DNA of 64,000 bases. Source: Neorhizobium sp. SHOUNA12A. Its GTDB lineage: Bacteria; Pseudomonadota; Alphaproteobacteria; Rhizobiales; Rhizobiaceae. The translations under genes were made by a program, and so were the position numbers. Position 1 is the first letter of the stretch. Each line of letters starts with the position of its first letter. Of this stretch, positions 34,564 through 49,164 are shown in pieces. The notes under the pieces were generated by a model. The model was not told the origin of the DNA. It made no database searches and worked only from the letters and a program-made list of their open reading frames with translations. Location: NCBI RefSeq assembly GCF_023006505.1, contig NZ_JALBGV010000002.1:1-64000 (forward strand), in the 5' to 3' direction.

Positions 34564-35682
34564 ATGGCCATTGCACCCATCACACTCCACCAGCCGCTGC
34601 GCCTCGCCGTCGGTGCCGGCACGATCAGCCAGGTTGGCGTCTGGGCTGGCGACGTCGTCTCGACCCTGGTCATTGCCACGCCGATTACGGCTGGTTTTGC
34701 CGACCGTCTGCAGTTGCCCGGCCGATTTTCGGTATTCGACGCCATTCCAGGCGAGCCGGATACCGCAACGCTGAATGCTGCGCTGGAGGCCGCCCGAAAG
34801 GCCCGCCCGCAAATGATCGTCGGACTTGGTGGTGGATCGGTATTGGATGTCGCCAAGCTGGTTGCGGCGCTGTGGGATTCCGAGCAGACGCTTGAGGACG
34901 TTGCCGGTCCCAATCGCGTCGCCGGTCGCCGCACACGGCTTGTCCAGGTCGCGACCACCGCGGGCACTGGCTCGGAGGCGGGTATCCGCTCGCTCATCAC
35001 CGATCCGGTCAAGCGGACCAAGATCGCGGTGGAAAGCCCGCACATGATCGCGGATTTCGCGGTGCTCGATCCTGAATTGACCTATTCGGTGCCTCCGGCT
35101 GTGACGGCTGCTACGGGTGTCGATGCCATGGCGCATTGCGTCGAGGCCTTCACCAACCGCCGTGCCCATCCGATGATAGACGGCTTTGCCCGCATGGGGT
35201 TCGGGCTGGTCGGCCGGTATCTAGCGCGGGCGGTGAAGGACGGGCACGATACGGAGGCCCGCGAAGGGCTGATGCTTGCTTCCTATTACGGCGGCATTTG
35301 CCTCGGTCCGGTCAATACGGCGGCCGGCCACGCGATCGCCTATCCGCTGGGCACGCGTCTCAACCTGCCGCACGGCCTGGCCAATGCCATCGTTTTCCCG
35401 CATGTCCTGGCTTTCAATCAGCCCGTCGTTGCCGCGAAGACTGCGGAAGTGGCTGCAGCATTGGGCCTTGGTGATCACCTTTCCTCGGATGAATTGCGCT
35501 CTTCAGCCTACGACTTCTGCGGAGGGCTTGGCATTGAGATGTCGCTGGCGGCTCACGGCGCCAGGCAGGAGGAGCTTTACCTCTACGCTTCGGAGGCGCA
35601 TGCCATCCGCCGGCTGATGGATAACAACCCGGCCGAAATGAGTGTCCGCGATGTGCTGGGTATCTACGAGGCGGCATTTTGA
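34564..35682 (+). CDS. Iron-containing alcohol dehydrogenase
   Basis: The 372-residue protein is a group III Fe-dependent dehydrogenase. It has the NAD(P) motif GLGGGSVLDVAK near residue 91, TTAGTGSEAG near 137, and metal-binding segments GVDAMAHCVEAF and AAGHAIAYPLGTRLNLPHG. It is the third gene of the plus-strand operon, ten bases after pdxA2, with AAGGAA as ribosome site. It probably oxidises or reduces a hydroxyl or aldehyde group of the acid sugar or a product. Maleylacetate reductases have the same fold, so the substrate is open. Confidence 0.88.
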   Translation: MAIAPITLHQPLRLAVGAGTISQVGVWAGDVVSTLVIATPITAGFADRLQLPGRFSVFDAIPGEPDTATLNAALEAARKARPQMIVGLGGGSVLDVAKLVAALWDSEQTLEDVAGPNRVAGRRTRLVQVATTAGTGSEAGIRSLITDPVKRTKIAVESPHMIADFAVLDPELTYSVPPAVTAATGVDAMAHCVEAFTNRRAHPMIDGFARMGFGLVGRYLARAVKDGHDTEAREGLMLASYYGGICLGPVNTAAGHAIAYPLGTRLNLPHGLANAIVFPHVLAFNQPVVAAKTAEVAAALGLGDHLSSDELRSSAYDFCGGLGIEMSLAAHGARQEELYLYASEAHAIRRLMDNNPAEMSVRDVLGIYEAAF

Positions 35683-35690
35683 AGCGACGA

Positions 35691-35716
35691 TCATCCGGCT
35701 ATGGGTTGCCGGATGA
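35691..35716. terminator. Hairpin between convergent operons
   Basis: TCATCCGGC (35691-35699) pairs with GCCGGATGA (35708-35716) around an eight-base loop. It lies in the 46-base gap between the dehydrogenase and GntR-type gene stops. It lacks a T tract, so it may act with Rho or as a weak bidirectional terminator. Confidence 0.45.
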
Positions 35717-35728
35717 CATCTACAGGTT

Positions 35729-36433
35729 TCACCGGTGCGAGGACTGAAACAGTCGTTCGCGTGAACCTTTCAAGTGGTCCAGCATCAGTTGCCGCGACGC
35801 TTCTTGGTCACCGCGAGTGATCGCATCGGCGATTGCCTCGTGCTCGCCGAACACTTTCGCAAGTCCGGTGGCTTCTCTTTTCACGGAGGCGCCGTGGAAT
35901 TTCATCCCCACGGCAATGTGATCCTTCAGAGCCTCCATCGCCGTCGAGAAGTAGCTGTTCTGAGCCGCCCGCGCGATAGCCAGATGGAACTGGTAGTCGG
36001 CGTCTTCACGATGGGCCTGGCGGTTCGTGGCGTCGCGCAGCAATTCCAGGGCCCGCTTTATGGCCGCCAGGCTCTCCTTATCGTGACGCACCGCCGCCGC
36101 TGCGGCCGCCGCAGGTTCAAGCGTCATGCGAAACTCATAACAGTTGAGGAGATCGGCGACGTTTTCCAGCTGGCCGAACCCGAGCGGCTCGCGTAGGCCG
36201 AGCGCACGCACGAAGCTGCCGGCGCCGCGTCTCGAATAGATCAGTCCCTGCTCGCGCAACCGTCTCAGCGCTTCCCGGATGATCGGCCGCGACACCTCGA
36301 ATTCGTTGGCTAGCTCATGTTCGGTCGGCAACCGTTCGTCCGGCCGGTATGCCCCCGACTTGATCGCGCGCAACATCCGCTCAAAGACGATATCAGGAAG
36401 GCCCTTGCGGGCAGTGCCGCTCTCAAGCCCCAT
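35729..36433 (-). CDS. GntR/FadR-type (FCD) transcriptional regulator
   Basis: The 234-residue protein has an N-terminal winged helix (RLPTEHELANEFEVSRPIIREALRRL at about 36-61; RRGAGSFV in the wing) and an all-helical FCD effector domain (YEFRMTLEPAAAAAAA, DYQFHLAIARAAQN, EHEAIADAI) with the expected metal-binding Asp and His positions. FCD regulators often respond to sugar acids. It starts three bases after the DUF1537 kinase stop. It most likely represses the kinase, pdxA2 and transporter operons around it. Confidence 0.9.
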   Translation of the reverse strand: MGLESGTARKGLPDIVFERMLRAIKSGAYRPDERLPTEHELANEFEVSRPIIREALRRLREQGLIYSRRGAGSFVRALGLREPLGFGQLENVADLLNCYEFRMTLEPAAAAAAAVRHDKESLAAIKRALELLRDATNRQAHREDADYQFHLAIARAAQNSYFSTAMEALKDHIAVGMKFHGASVKREATGLAKVFGEHEAIADAITRGDQEASRQLMLDHLKGSRERLFQSSHR

Positions 36434-36436
36434 CGT

Positions 36437-37477
36437 TCAACCCTTCTCGCCCATGGCCATTCTTGCTATCTCGCACAATGTGCCCGGCGTGCCGAATCCG
36501 CCGGATTTGGCGATGATGCATTGGCCATCGATATAAGCCAAGCCAAGGCCTGGCAGACATTCGCCGAGAAGCTGGAATCTCGAGACATTCATTGCCTTCA
36601 AGACGGCTTCGGCAGTCGCGCCGCCCGACAGAAGCAGAGTGGCGGCCGGCGCCGTCATGTCCGGGACTATGCCCGCCGCCATCCTGTCCGATACCAGAAG
36701 CGGCGGATCGTCCCTTCCATCCGGCGTGGCCTGAACCAGCGTCACGCAATGCTGGGGCGGCGCGATCTTCTCCGGGCGTCCGTTCGGCGCGGCAATATAG
36801 TCAAGCACGACCGCCCGCCGCAGTTCCTCGACTTGCGCAAGCGTGATTGGATCTCTCGAGCCGATGACAAAAAGGGCAGGGCCCGGTTTGGGGAGGGCCG
36901 GTTCGGCGGTCTGACGGCCGGTCATATGACATGCCAGCGCCTCGGCGAGACCCCTGGCGCCGACAAAAAGATCGGTCCCGGCCTCGCGGCCAATTGCCAG
37001 AGCCGCGGACATGTCTTCCTGCGAAAGGGTATCGGGAATGATGGCCCGTTCGGCATGAACGCCAAGCGCATCGGCGACATTCAGCGGCTTGTCCAGGCCG
37101 AAACCTTCGACATGTCCGGTTCGGACATTCCGCCCGAAATCGGGTATCGCCGGAGCGACCAGCGCCAGGTGAAAAGGCGTGACGTCAAGCTCGGCGGCGA
37201 TATTGCCCTTGAGGCGGGAATCGGTCTTCTTGAACAGAACGATGTCCGATGGCAGGACCGACAGGGCCGCCGCAGTCGCCTGCCGCGCAGCCTCCGCCCC
37301 GACTTCACGAGATCCCAGGTTGATTGAAAGAACCGCGGGCTTCATTTGCAAGGCCCACTCGATAGCCTCGGCGCTCAGCGCGATTTCAGTATGCAAACCC
37401 CTGCCGGCAAACGGCGCTGCGCAATCAAGCGCGCCAGTCAGGTCGTCGGCGAGAATAACCAGCATATTAGACCACAT
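36437..37477 (-). CDS. dtnK: DUF1537 four-carbon acid-sugar kinase (OtnK/DtnK family)
   Basis: The 346-residue protein has the family N-terminal motif LVILADDLTGALD, the substrate segment LFKKTDSRLKGN near residue 91, the nucleotide-binding LLLSGGATAEAV near 279 and the C-terminal KSGGFGTPGT. These kinases phosphorylate D-threonate, D- or L-erythronate and related acids, giving the substrate for PdxA2. At 346 residues it is shorter than most members (about 400-430), with a compact linker between domains. The ATG at 37477 has only a weak ribosome site. It is the first gene of the operon with the GntR gene. Confidence 0.85.
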   Translation of the reverse strand: MWSNMLVILADDLTGALDCAAPFAGRGLHTEIALSAEAIEWALQMKPAVLSINLGSREVGAEAARQATAAALSVLPSDIVLFKKTDSRLKGNIAAELDVTPFHLALVAPAIPDFGRNVRTGHVEGFGLDKPLNVADALGVHAERAIIPDTLSQEDMSAALAIGREAGTDLFVGARGLAEALACHMTGRQTAEPALPKPGPALFVIGSRDPITLAQVEELRRAVVLDYIAAPNGRPEKIAPPQHCVTLVQATPDGRDDPPLLVSDRMAAGIVPDMTAPAATLLLSGGATAEAVLKAMNVSRFQLLGECLPGLGLAYIDGQCIIAKSGGFGTPGTLCEIARMAMGEKG

Positions 37478-37515
37478 GATCTGTTGTTATCTTTTTTGAG
37501 CGAAATATGCTCGTA

Positions 37516-37548
37516 TTGTCAATCGTATAACTGCAGTATTTGACAAAT
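37516..37548. promoter_or_regulatory. Inverted TTGTCAA/TTGACAA pair upstream of dtnK-like gene
   Basis: TTGTCAA (37516-37522) and TTGACAA (37540-37546) face each other across 17 bases. The right copy lies in ATTTGACAAAT (37538-37548), matching the motif in the dppA/sialidase-fold control region. The left copy read on the minus strand also gives TTGACA as a possible -35 box for the kinase gene. Confidence 0.45.
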
Positions 37549-37736
37549 TCAGCCGCGGCTCGTGTGCCGGATCGACCGGCCGGGCCGTATTTTTCCGGGC
37601 CTTCACTTGCCGCAATTAGCGTCCCTAAGCCGAGCGGAATTTGCTTGTCTGACGCGGGAGGTGGAGTGCGCCCGGCCAGTAGTCTTTTTGAAATCCTGCG
37701 CTAGATTAAAATGGCACTCTAAGGCAGGGGGCTTCG

Positions 37737-44036
<6,300 letters not shown>

Positions 44037-44047
44037 GGGATATGGCC

Positions 44048-45724
44048 ATGGACCCTGTCAACATCCTTCTCGTGGACGATCAGCCGGCAAAACTTCTAAG
44101 TTATGAGGTCGTGCTCCAGGAGCTTGGTGAAAATCTGATCAAGGCCCAGTCCGGTCGAGAGGCTTTGGAGCACCTCCTGCGCAACGATATTGCCGTCATT
44201 CTGGTGGATGTCTGCATGCCGGAGCAGGATGGTTTCGAGCTCGTCAGCATGATCCGGGAGCATCCCCGCTACCAGCATACGGCAATCATATTTGTATCGG
44301 CCGTCATGATGGCCGAACCGGACCGGCTGCGCGGTTATGCGGCGGGAGCCGTCGATTACGTCTCGGTACCCATCGTTCCCGAAGTTCTGCGGGCCAAGGT
44401 GCGAGTGTTCGCTGACTTGTACCGAAAGACGAGGGAACTTGAGCGGTTGAACGCTGACCTCGAGGATAGGGTTCGCGAACGTACCGCCGAGCTGGAAGCT
44501 TCCTCCAATCAATTGCGCCAGCTTAACGAAGAACTCGAGGAACGGATTGACCAGAGGACGCGCGAGCGGGAAGAGGCGATTGCTCAACTGTTCGAGGCGC
44601 AGAAGCTGGACACGATCGGCCAACTGACCGGCGGCGTCGCCCATGATTTCAACAATCTGCTGATGGCGGTGCTGGGAAGCCTGAACCTCCTGAAGAAGCG
44701 ACTTCCCACCGATGAGAAGAGCGAGCGGCTGGTCGCCAATGCGATACAGGCGGCCGAGCGTGGCGCGGCTTTAACCCAAAGGTTGCTGGCATTCGCGCGC
44801 CGCCAGGAATTGAAGCCGCACGCGGTCGATTTCGCCGAGCTCTTCGAAAACATTCAGGACCTCCTGAGCAAGGCGCTCGGACCTGGGGTGGATATCAGGA
44901 AAGATATTCCGCCACGGCTGCCGCAGTTGCTGGTCGACAGCAATCAGCTCGAACTTGCCCTCCTCAACCTGTTCGTCAACGCCCGGGATGCGATGACCGG
45001 GGGCGGCACGATCATGGTGTCCGCAGAGGAAAAAGATGTCACGCGGGCCAGCAGCCTGACCGCCGGCCGTTACGTGCGGATTTCGGTTTCCGACACCGGA
45101 GAGGGCATGGACGAAGCTACGGTGACGCGTGCGGCCGAGCCCTTTTTCACGACGAAAGGACCTGGAAAGGGAACCGGTCTGGGTCTTTCGATGGTGCACG
45201 GTCTGGCGGCCCAATCGGGCGGTATTCTGGACCTGTCGAGCGTCAAGGGAGAGGGGACGACCGTGTCCCTGTGGTTGCCGATCGCCGAAGATATTGGTGG
45301 GACGGCTCCATCGCCGGAGGCCGCACCCCAGGATGCTGCTCCCAATATGCCGAACGCGCTGACGGTACTTGTGGTCGATGACGACGCGCTCGTCAGCATG
45401 GGAACCTCGGCCATGCTGGAAGATCTTGGCCATGTCACCACGGAGGCGCCTTCAGCCGCTGCCGCACTGGAAATCCTCAACTCCGGCCGGAGGTTCGACC
45501 TCGTCATCACGGACCATGCCATGCCCGGGATGACCGGGGCGGAGCTCGCGCGCCTGATCATCGGGTCCTATCCGGGTTTGCCGGTGATCCTGGCCTCCGG
45601 ATATGTCGAACTACACGAAGATCACGGGCTTTCAGATCTCTTGCGCATGACCAAACCGTTCACTCAAGAGCAACTTCAGACGGCAGTCCATCGCGCGGTG
45701 GCCGAGCGGGCGTCGGCCGCCTGA
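44048..45724 (+). CDS. Soluble hybrid histidine kinase (REC-coiled coil-HisKA-HATPase-REC)
   Basis: The 558-residue protein has no membrane segment. An N-terminal receiver (ILLVDDQPAKLL; phospho-Asp54 in LVDVCMPEQDG) is followed by a coiled coil (about 125-185), HisKA with His199 in GGVAHDFNNLL, ATPase motifs DTGEGM and GTGLGLSM, and a C-terminal receiver (Asp489 in VITDHAMPGMTG). ATG 44048 is preferred: the AGGGGA site is seven bases upstream, whereas ATG 44042 is too close. The N-terminal receiver could take phosphate from the poly-HAMP kinase encoded just upstream. No DNA-binding output domain is present. Confidence 0.92.
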   Translation: MDPVNILLVDDQPAKLLSYEVVLQELGENLIKAQSGREALEHLLRNDIAVILVDVCMPEQDGFELVSMIREHPRYQHTAIIFVSAVMMAEPDRLRGYAAGAVDYVSVPIVPEVLRAKVRVFADLYRKTRELERLNADLEDRVRERTAELEASSNQLRQLNEELEERIDQRTREREEAIAQLFEAQKLDTIGQLTGGVAHDFNNLLMAVLGSLNLLKKRLPTDEKSERLVANAIQAAERGAALTQRLLAFARRQELKPHAVDFAELFENIQDLLSKALGPGVDIRKDIPPRLPQLLVDSNQLELALLNLFVNARDAMTGGGTIMVSAEEKDVTRASSLTAGRYVRISVSDTGEGMDEATVTRAAEPFFTTKGPGKGTGLGLSMVHGLAAQSGGILDLSSVKGEGTTVSLWLPIAEDIGGTAPSPEAAPQDAAPNMPNALTVLVVDDDALVSMGTSAMLEDLGHVTTEAPSAAAALEILNSGRRFDLVITDHAMPGMTGAELARLIIGSYPGLPVILASGYVELHEDHGLSDLLRMTKPFTQEQLQTAVHRAVAERASAA

Positions 45725-45773
45725 GCGCCCCTTCCGGCTCTGTGATTTTTCGCAACCCGGATATCTGCCTTGT

Positions 45774-46844
45774 TCAGACCGGCAGCCAACCCGCGGCGAG
45801 GGGGTGATCTGTAGCAAGCGGCAGGCGTACGATCAGGCCTTCCCTTGCCGATGCGTAGATTGCCGTAACAAGCTCGATCGAGTGATAGCTTTCCTGAAGC
45901 GATGGCAGATAGAGGTCCGGCTTCCCGGTGAGACGCGCATGGACATCCACGAATAGTCCCGGAAACCGTGGAAGGACGTCGGGTATTTCTCGGGTTGCCG
46001 CATCGATCTCGGGCTGCCGCGACGGGTCGGTGGCTTCGAATTTCCACGGTCCCGCCCCTATCTGATAGGCCTCTGCGCCTGACGTGACCGTGACGTGCTC
46101 GAAACACATCCTTAACCGCGAACTGTTTCCGGCCGCACCCAAGGTGACCGACGACGTGATCAGCGCGCCCTGCGCGGTGCGCATGGAAAGCACCGCGCAA
46201 TCCTCGGTCTCGATCGGATTGACGCGGGTATCGAGGAAGGCGGCGACCTCCACGACATCTCCGACGAGATGAGTCATGAGATTGTGGATATGGCATGCAT
46301 GGCTGACAAGTACGCCGCCGAGTTCGCCTTTCCATGTGCCCCGCCAGCGCTCTGCGTAATAATCGGGTCCCCGCTGCCAATGTGTCTCCAAGGCCACCAC
46401 GTAAGGCCGACCCAAAAGTCCCCGGTGCTTCAATTCGTGTGCCGCCCGGTAGCCGGCGCCATAACGATACTGAAATACGGGAAAGACCTGCCGCCCCGTT
46501 CGTTCGGAAAGCTCGGCAATCCGGCGCACTTCGGTTATCGAACCGGCAAGCGGTTTCTCGCAGACGACGTGCTTTCCTGCTTCCAGGGCTGCAAGCGTCA
46601 TCGGCGCGTGCAGTTGTGGCGGCAGGCAGATGTCGACCAGATCCACGAGAGGATCGGCGAAGACCTGGTTGATGTCGGGGACAGCCTGGCTGCCCGGCGC
46701 CTGTCGCGCCGCGTCCTCGGCGCGAGACAGGTTGAGATCGCAGACGTAACGGACGTCGAACAGATCAGCCAATTCGGCATAAGCGGCGATGTGCGCCTTG
46801 CCTATACCCGCGCCGATGACGGCGACCCGGACACGCTCCGTCAT
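45774..46844 (-). CDS. Gfo/Idh/MocA-family oxidoreductase, copy 1
   Basis: The 356-residue protein has an N-terminal Rossmann fold (VAVIGAGIGKAHIAAY) and the catalytic EKP motif in HVVCEKPLAGS near residue 93. The C-terminal alpha/beta domain contains GGVLVSHACHIHNLMTHLVG. It is NAD(P)-dependent and probably oxidises a sugar or sugar acid hydroxyl. Its ATG overlaps the stop of copy 2 by four bases, which fixes the start. It is the last gene of an eight-gene operon starting with the GH105 hydrolase. Confidence 0.9.
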   Translation of the reverse strand: MTERVRVAVIGAGIGKAHIAAYAELADLFDVRYVCDLNLSRAEDAARQAPGSQAVPDINQVFADPLVDLVDICLPPQLHAPMTLAALEAGKHVVCEKPLAGSITEVRRIAELSERTGRQVFPVFQYRYGAGYRAAHELKHRGLLGRPYVVALETHWQRGPDYYAERWRGTWKGELGGVLVSHACHIHNLMTHLVGDVVEVAAFLDTRVNPIETEDCAVLSMRTAQGALITSSVTLGAAGNSSRLRMCFEHVTVTSGAEAYQIGAGPWKFEATDPSRQPEIDAATREIPDVLPRFPGLFVDVHARLTGKPDLYLPSLQESYHSIELVTAIYASAREGLIVRLPLATDHPLAAGWLPV

Positions 46845-47863
46845 CGGTCTGTTTTCTCTTCTGCGACAAGTTGCGCCTGCAGTCCCAACCGCGTCGCGAG
46901 GAACGCATGAGACTGGCGCATTGCCGTCTCGGTTCGCCTTTCCACGTCGGCGGCCAGGCGGGCGAAAAACGGCTTTCCGGCGCAGCTCGCCTCGAACCGC
47001 TGTACACCCGACTTGTCGACCAGGAAGACGTGGTCCTGGCCGTCCCGGCCGGCGATGTCGATATATTTGCGCAGCTCGATATAACCTTCCGTCCCCAGAA
47101 TGGTCATCCTGCCGTCGCCCCAGACGGGAAGACCGTCGGGCGTCAGCCAATCGACACGGGCATAACCCCGGCCGCCGTTACCCTCTAGCAGCACCTCGCC
47201 GAAATCCTGGAATGCAGGCCGATCCGGATTTGCGACATTGGTCACATGGGCGGAAACAACCCGTGCTTCGGTCGACCCGGTATAATGGAGGAACTGATCG
47301 AACTGATGGGCGCAGATATCGGCGAGAATTCCGCCGCAGCGAGCTCTGTCCCAGAACCAATCCGGCCTCAGATGTGCATTCAAGCGATGCGGTCCGAGAC
47401 CGACCGTCTGAACCACCTTGCCGATCCGACCTTGGCCAATCAGCTGGTCCGCCAGGGTGGCGCTCTCGACGGAGACACGTTCGGAAAAGGACACGGTCCA
47501 GCGTCGCCCGGTCTCCGCGACGGTGCGTTGGATGTCTGCCAGCTGTTCCAGGCTGGTGCAGCCGGGCTTGTCGACCAGAACGTCCTTGCCGTGCACCATT
47601 GCCGCCACCGCGATATCGGCGCGCTCGCTGTTGATCCCGGACGACAGGACAAGGACAATGCTTTCATCGTCGAGGATGGCCTGCATCGACCGGGCCGGCA
47701 GATCCGGATAGGTTTCCTGGAATGTCTTGCGGGCCGCCTCTGGGGTCTCCTCGCCCGTTGTCCACGCTACGAGCGTGGCGCCGGCATCCAACATGCCGTT
47801 GATCATGCCGTAGATATGTCCATGGTCTATGCCGATGACGCCGATACGAAGGTTAAAAGCCAT
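46841..47863 (-). CDS. Gfo/Idh/MocA-family oxidoreductase, copy 2 (atypical)
   Basis: The 340-residue protein is a divergent family member. The nucleotide-binding loop reads GVIGIDHGHIYGM in place of GxGxxG. The EKP motif is DKP (VLVDKPGCT near residue 96). The C-terminal domain has GGILADICAHQFDQFLHYTG, with the usual Asp-x3-His arrangement. Such forms occur among uncharacterised sugar dehydrogenases, so it may still be active with a different cofactor fit. It is coupled to copy 1 by ATGA and lies five bases after copy 3. Confidence 0.85.
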   Translation of the reverse strand: MAFNLRIGVIGIDHGHIYGMINGMLDAGATLVAWTTGEETPEAARKTFQETYPDLPARSMQAILDDESIVLVLSSGINSERADIAVAAMVHGKDVLVDKPGCTSLEQLADIQRTVAETGRRWTVSFSERVSVESATLADQLIGQGRIGKVVQTVGLGPHRLNAHLRPDWFWDRARCGGILADICAHQFDQFLHYTGSTEARVVSAHVTNVANPDRPAFQDFGEVLLEGNGGRGYARVDWLTPDGLPVWGDGRMTILGTEGYIELRKYIDIAGRDGQDHVFLVDKSGVQRFEASCAGKPFFARLAADVERRTETAMRQSHAFLATRLGLQAQLVAEEKTDR

Positions 47864-47868
47864 GGGAA

Positions 47869-49164
47869 CTACCTGTTCAGGTGGATGCCGCGAGCGCGGA
47901 GCATGGATTGTATGTTGACCAACGAGCCCGTTTCTATGGAAGCGTTGGCAGCGATGCCGGTGAGGATGGACCAGGCGCCGGCAACATGATCGGAGGCACG
48001 GCCATAAGGATCGGGCTGCATGCTTTCCGGATCAAAGATATAACCCAGCATGACCGGATCCGCGCCGCCGTGATCCCCCGTCGCCTTCGGAACGGTGAGC
48101 TGGCGCGGAGGCTCGCCGGCCAGGTGGAGTTCGGTGGTGATCGCATCTTCGTCCGCATGGGCGCGTTTGCCGCCGAAAACCCCATGAACCTCGACATGGC
48201 GATGGGTAATGTCGCCTTTGGTACCCCGGAACTTGATCTCCAGCCCTTCCCAGGGCGAATAGGCAGTCAGGGTGTAATTGGCGGTGACGCCCGAGGCGTA
48301 GCGGATATGCGCCTGCATCGTATCTTCGATGCCGATCTCTTCGTCGAATACGCAGAGATCGCGGAAATAACCGTCTTCCTGCTCAGCTTCCACATAGAGC
48401 TTGCGCAGGTTTTCGTCGGCTGCAAGGTCGAGGCGGAAATCGCACTTATAGGCGACGGGACAGTCGCTGCAGCGTGTCCCGCGGCCCGCGAGGCCAAGCT
48501 CCACCGCCATTTCCGGGCGATAAAAGACGCGCCGGCCGGAGGCGAGGACCTCCGTCGGCGCGGTCCCCAGCCACCAGTTGAGAAGATCGAAATGGTGGGT
48601 CGATTTGTGGACCAGGAGCCCGCCGGAATTCTCCTTCTGGCGGTGCCAGCGGCGAAAATAATCGGCGCCATGAACCCGATCGAGGTGCCAGCGGAAATCG
48701 ACCGCAGTCACGGTGCCGATCGCGCCCGAGGAAATCAGCTCCTTGATCTGGGTGCGTGCCGGTGAATAGCGGTAGTTGAAGGTGACTGTGACCTTTCGGC
48801 CCGTGCGCGCCTGGGCATCGACGATCTGCTTGAGACGGCTGAGATCGATCGTCAGCGGCTTTTCGCAAATGACGTCGCAGCCGGCCTCGAAGGCACGAAC
48901 GATGTAATCGGCATGCAGGAAATCCGGCGTTGCGACAACGACCGTATCCGGCCTCTGTTCGGCGATCAGGCGGTCGAAATCGGCGGCAAGATAAGTCGCG
49001 ACGCCGTTCGTCCCGGGTTTTGAGGCCGCTTGCGCCGCTTCGCCGAGGCGATGGGCGTTGCTGTCGCAAAGGGCAACGATCTCATGTTTATCGGCATAAT
49101 CTTCAACGACGGAATTGCGGAACATCTGATGGCGTGAACCGCATCCAACAATGGCGATCTTCAC
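47869..49164 (-). CDS. Gfo/Idh/MocA-family oxidoreductase, copy 3 (with Cys cluster)
   Basis: The 431-residue protein has a Rossmann N terminus (IAIVGCGSRHQMF), the catalytic motif CEKPLTID near residue 99 and a substrate-domain segment GGLLVHKSTHHFDLLNWWLG. An insertion carries TRCSDCPVAYKCDF (C-x2-C-x5-C), as in a subgroup of this family, possibly structural metal binding. Its length is greater than copies 1 and 2. The ATG overlaps the ATPase stop by four bases. Three different members in one operon suggest stepwise oxidation and reduction at neighbouring carbons of one sugar. Confidence 0.9.
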   Translation of the reverse strand: MKIAIVGCGSRHQMFRNSVVEDYADKHEIVALCDSNAHRLGEAAQAASKPGTNGVATYLAADFDRLIAEQRPDTVVVATPDFLHADYIVRAFEAGCDVICEKPLTIDLSRLKQIVDAQARTGRKVTVTFNYRYSPARTQIKELISSGAIGTVTAVDFRWHLDRVHGADYFRRWHRQKENSGGLLVHKSTHHFDLLNWWLGTAPTEVLASGRRVFYRPEMAVELGLAGRGTRCSDCPVAYKCDFRLDLAADENLRKLYVEAEQEDGYFRDLCVFDEEIGIEDTMQAHIRYASGVTANYTLTAYSPWEGLEIKFRGTKGDITHRHVEVHGVFGGKRAHADEDAITTELHLAGEPPRQLTVPKATGDHGGADPVMLGYIFDPESMQPDPYGRASDHVAGAWSILTGIAANASIETGSLVNIQSMLRARGIHLNR

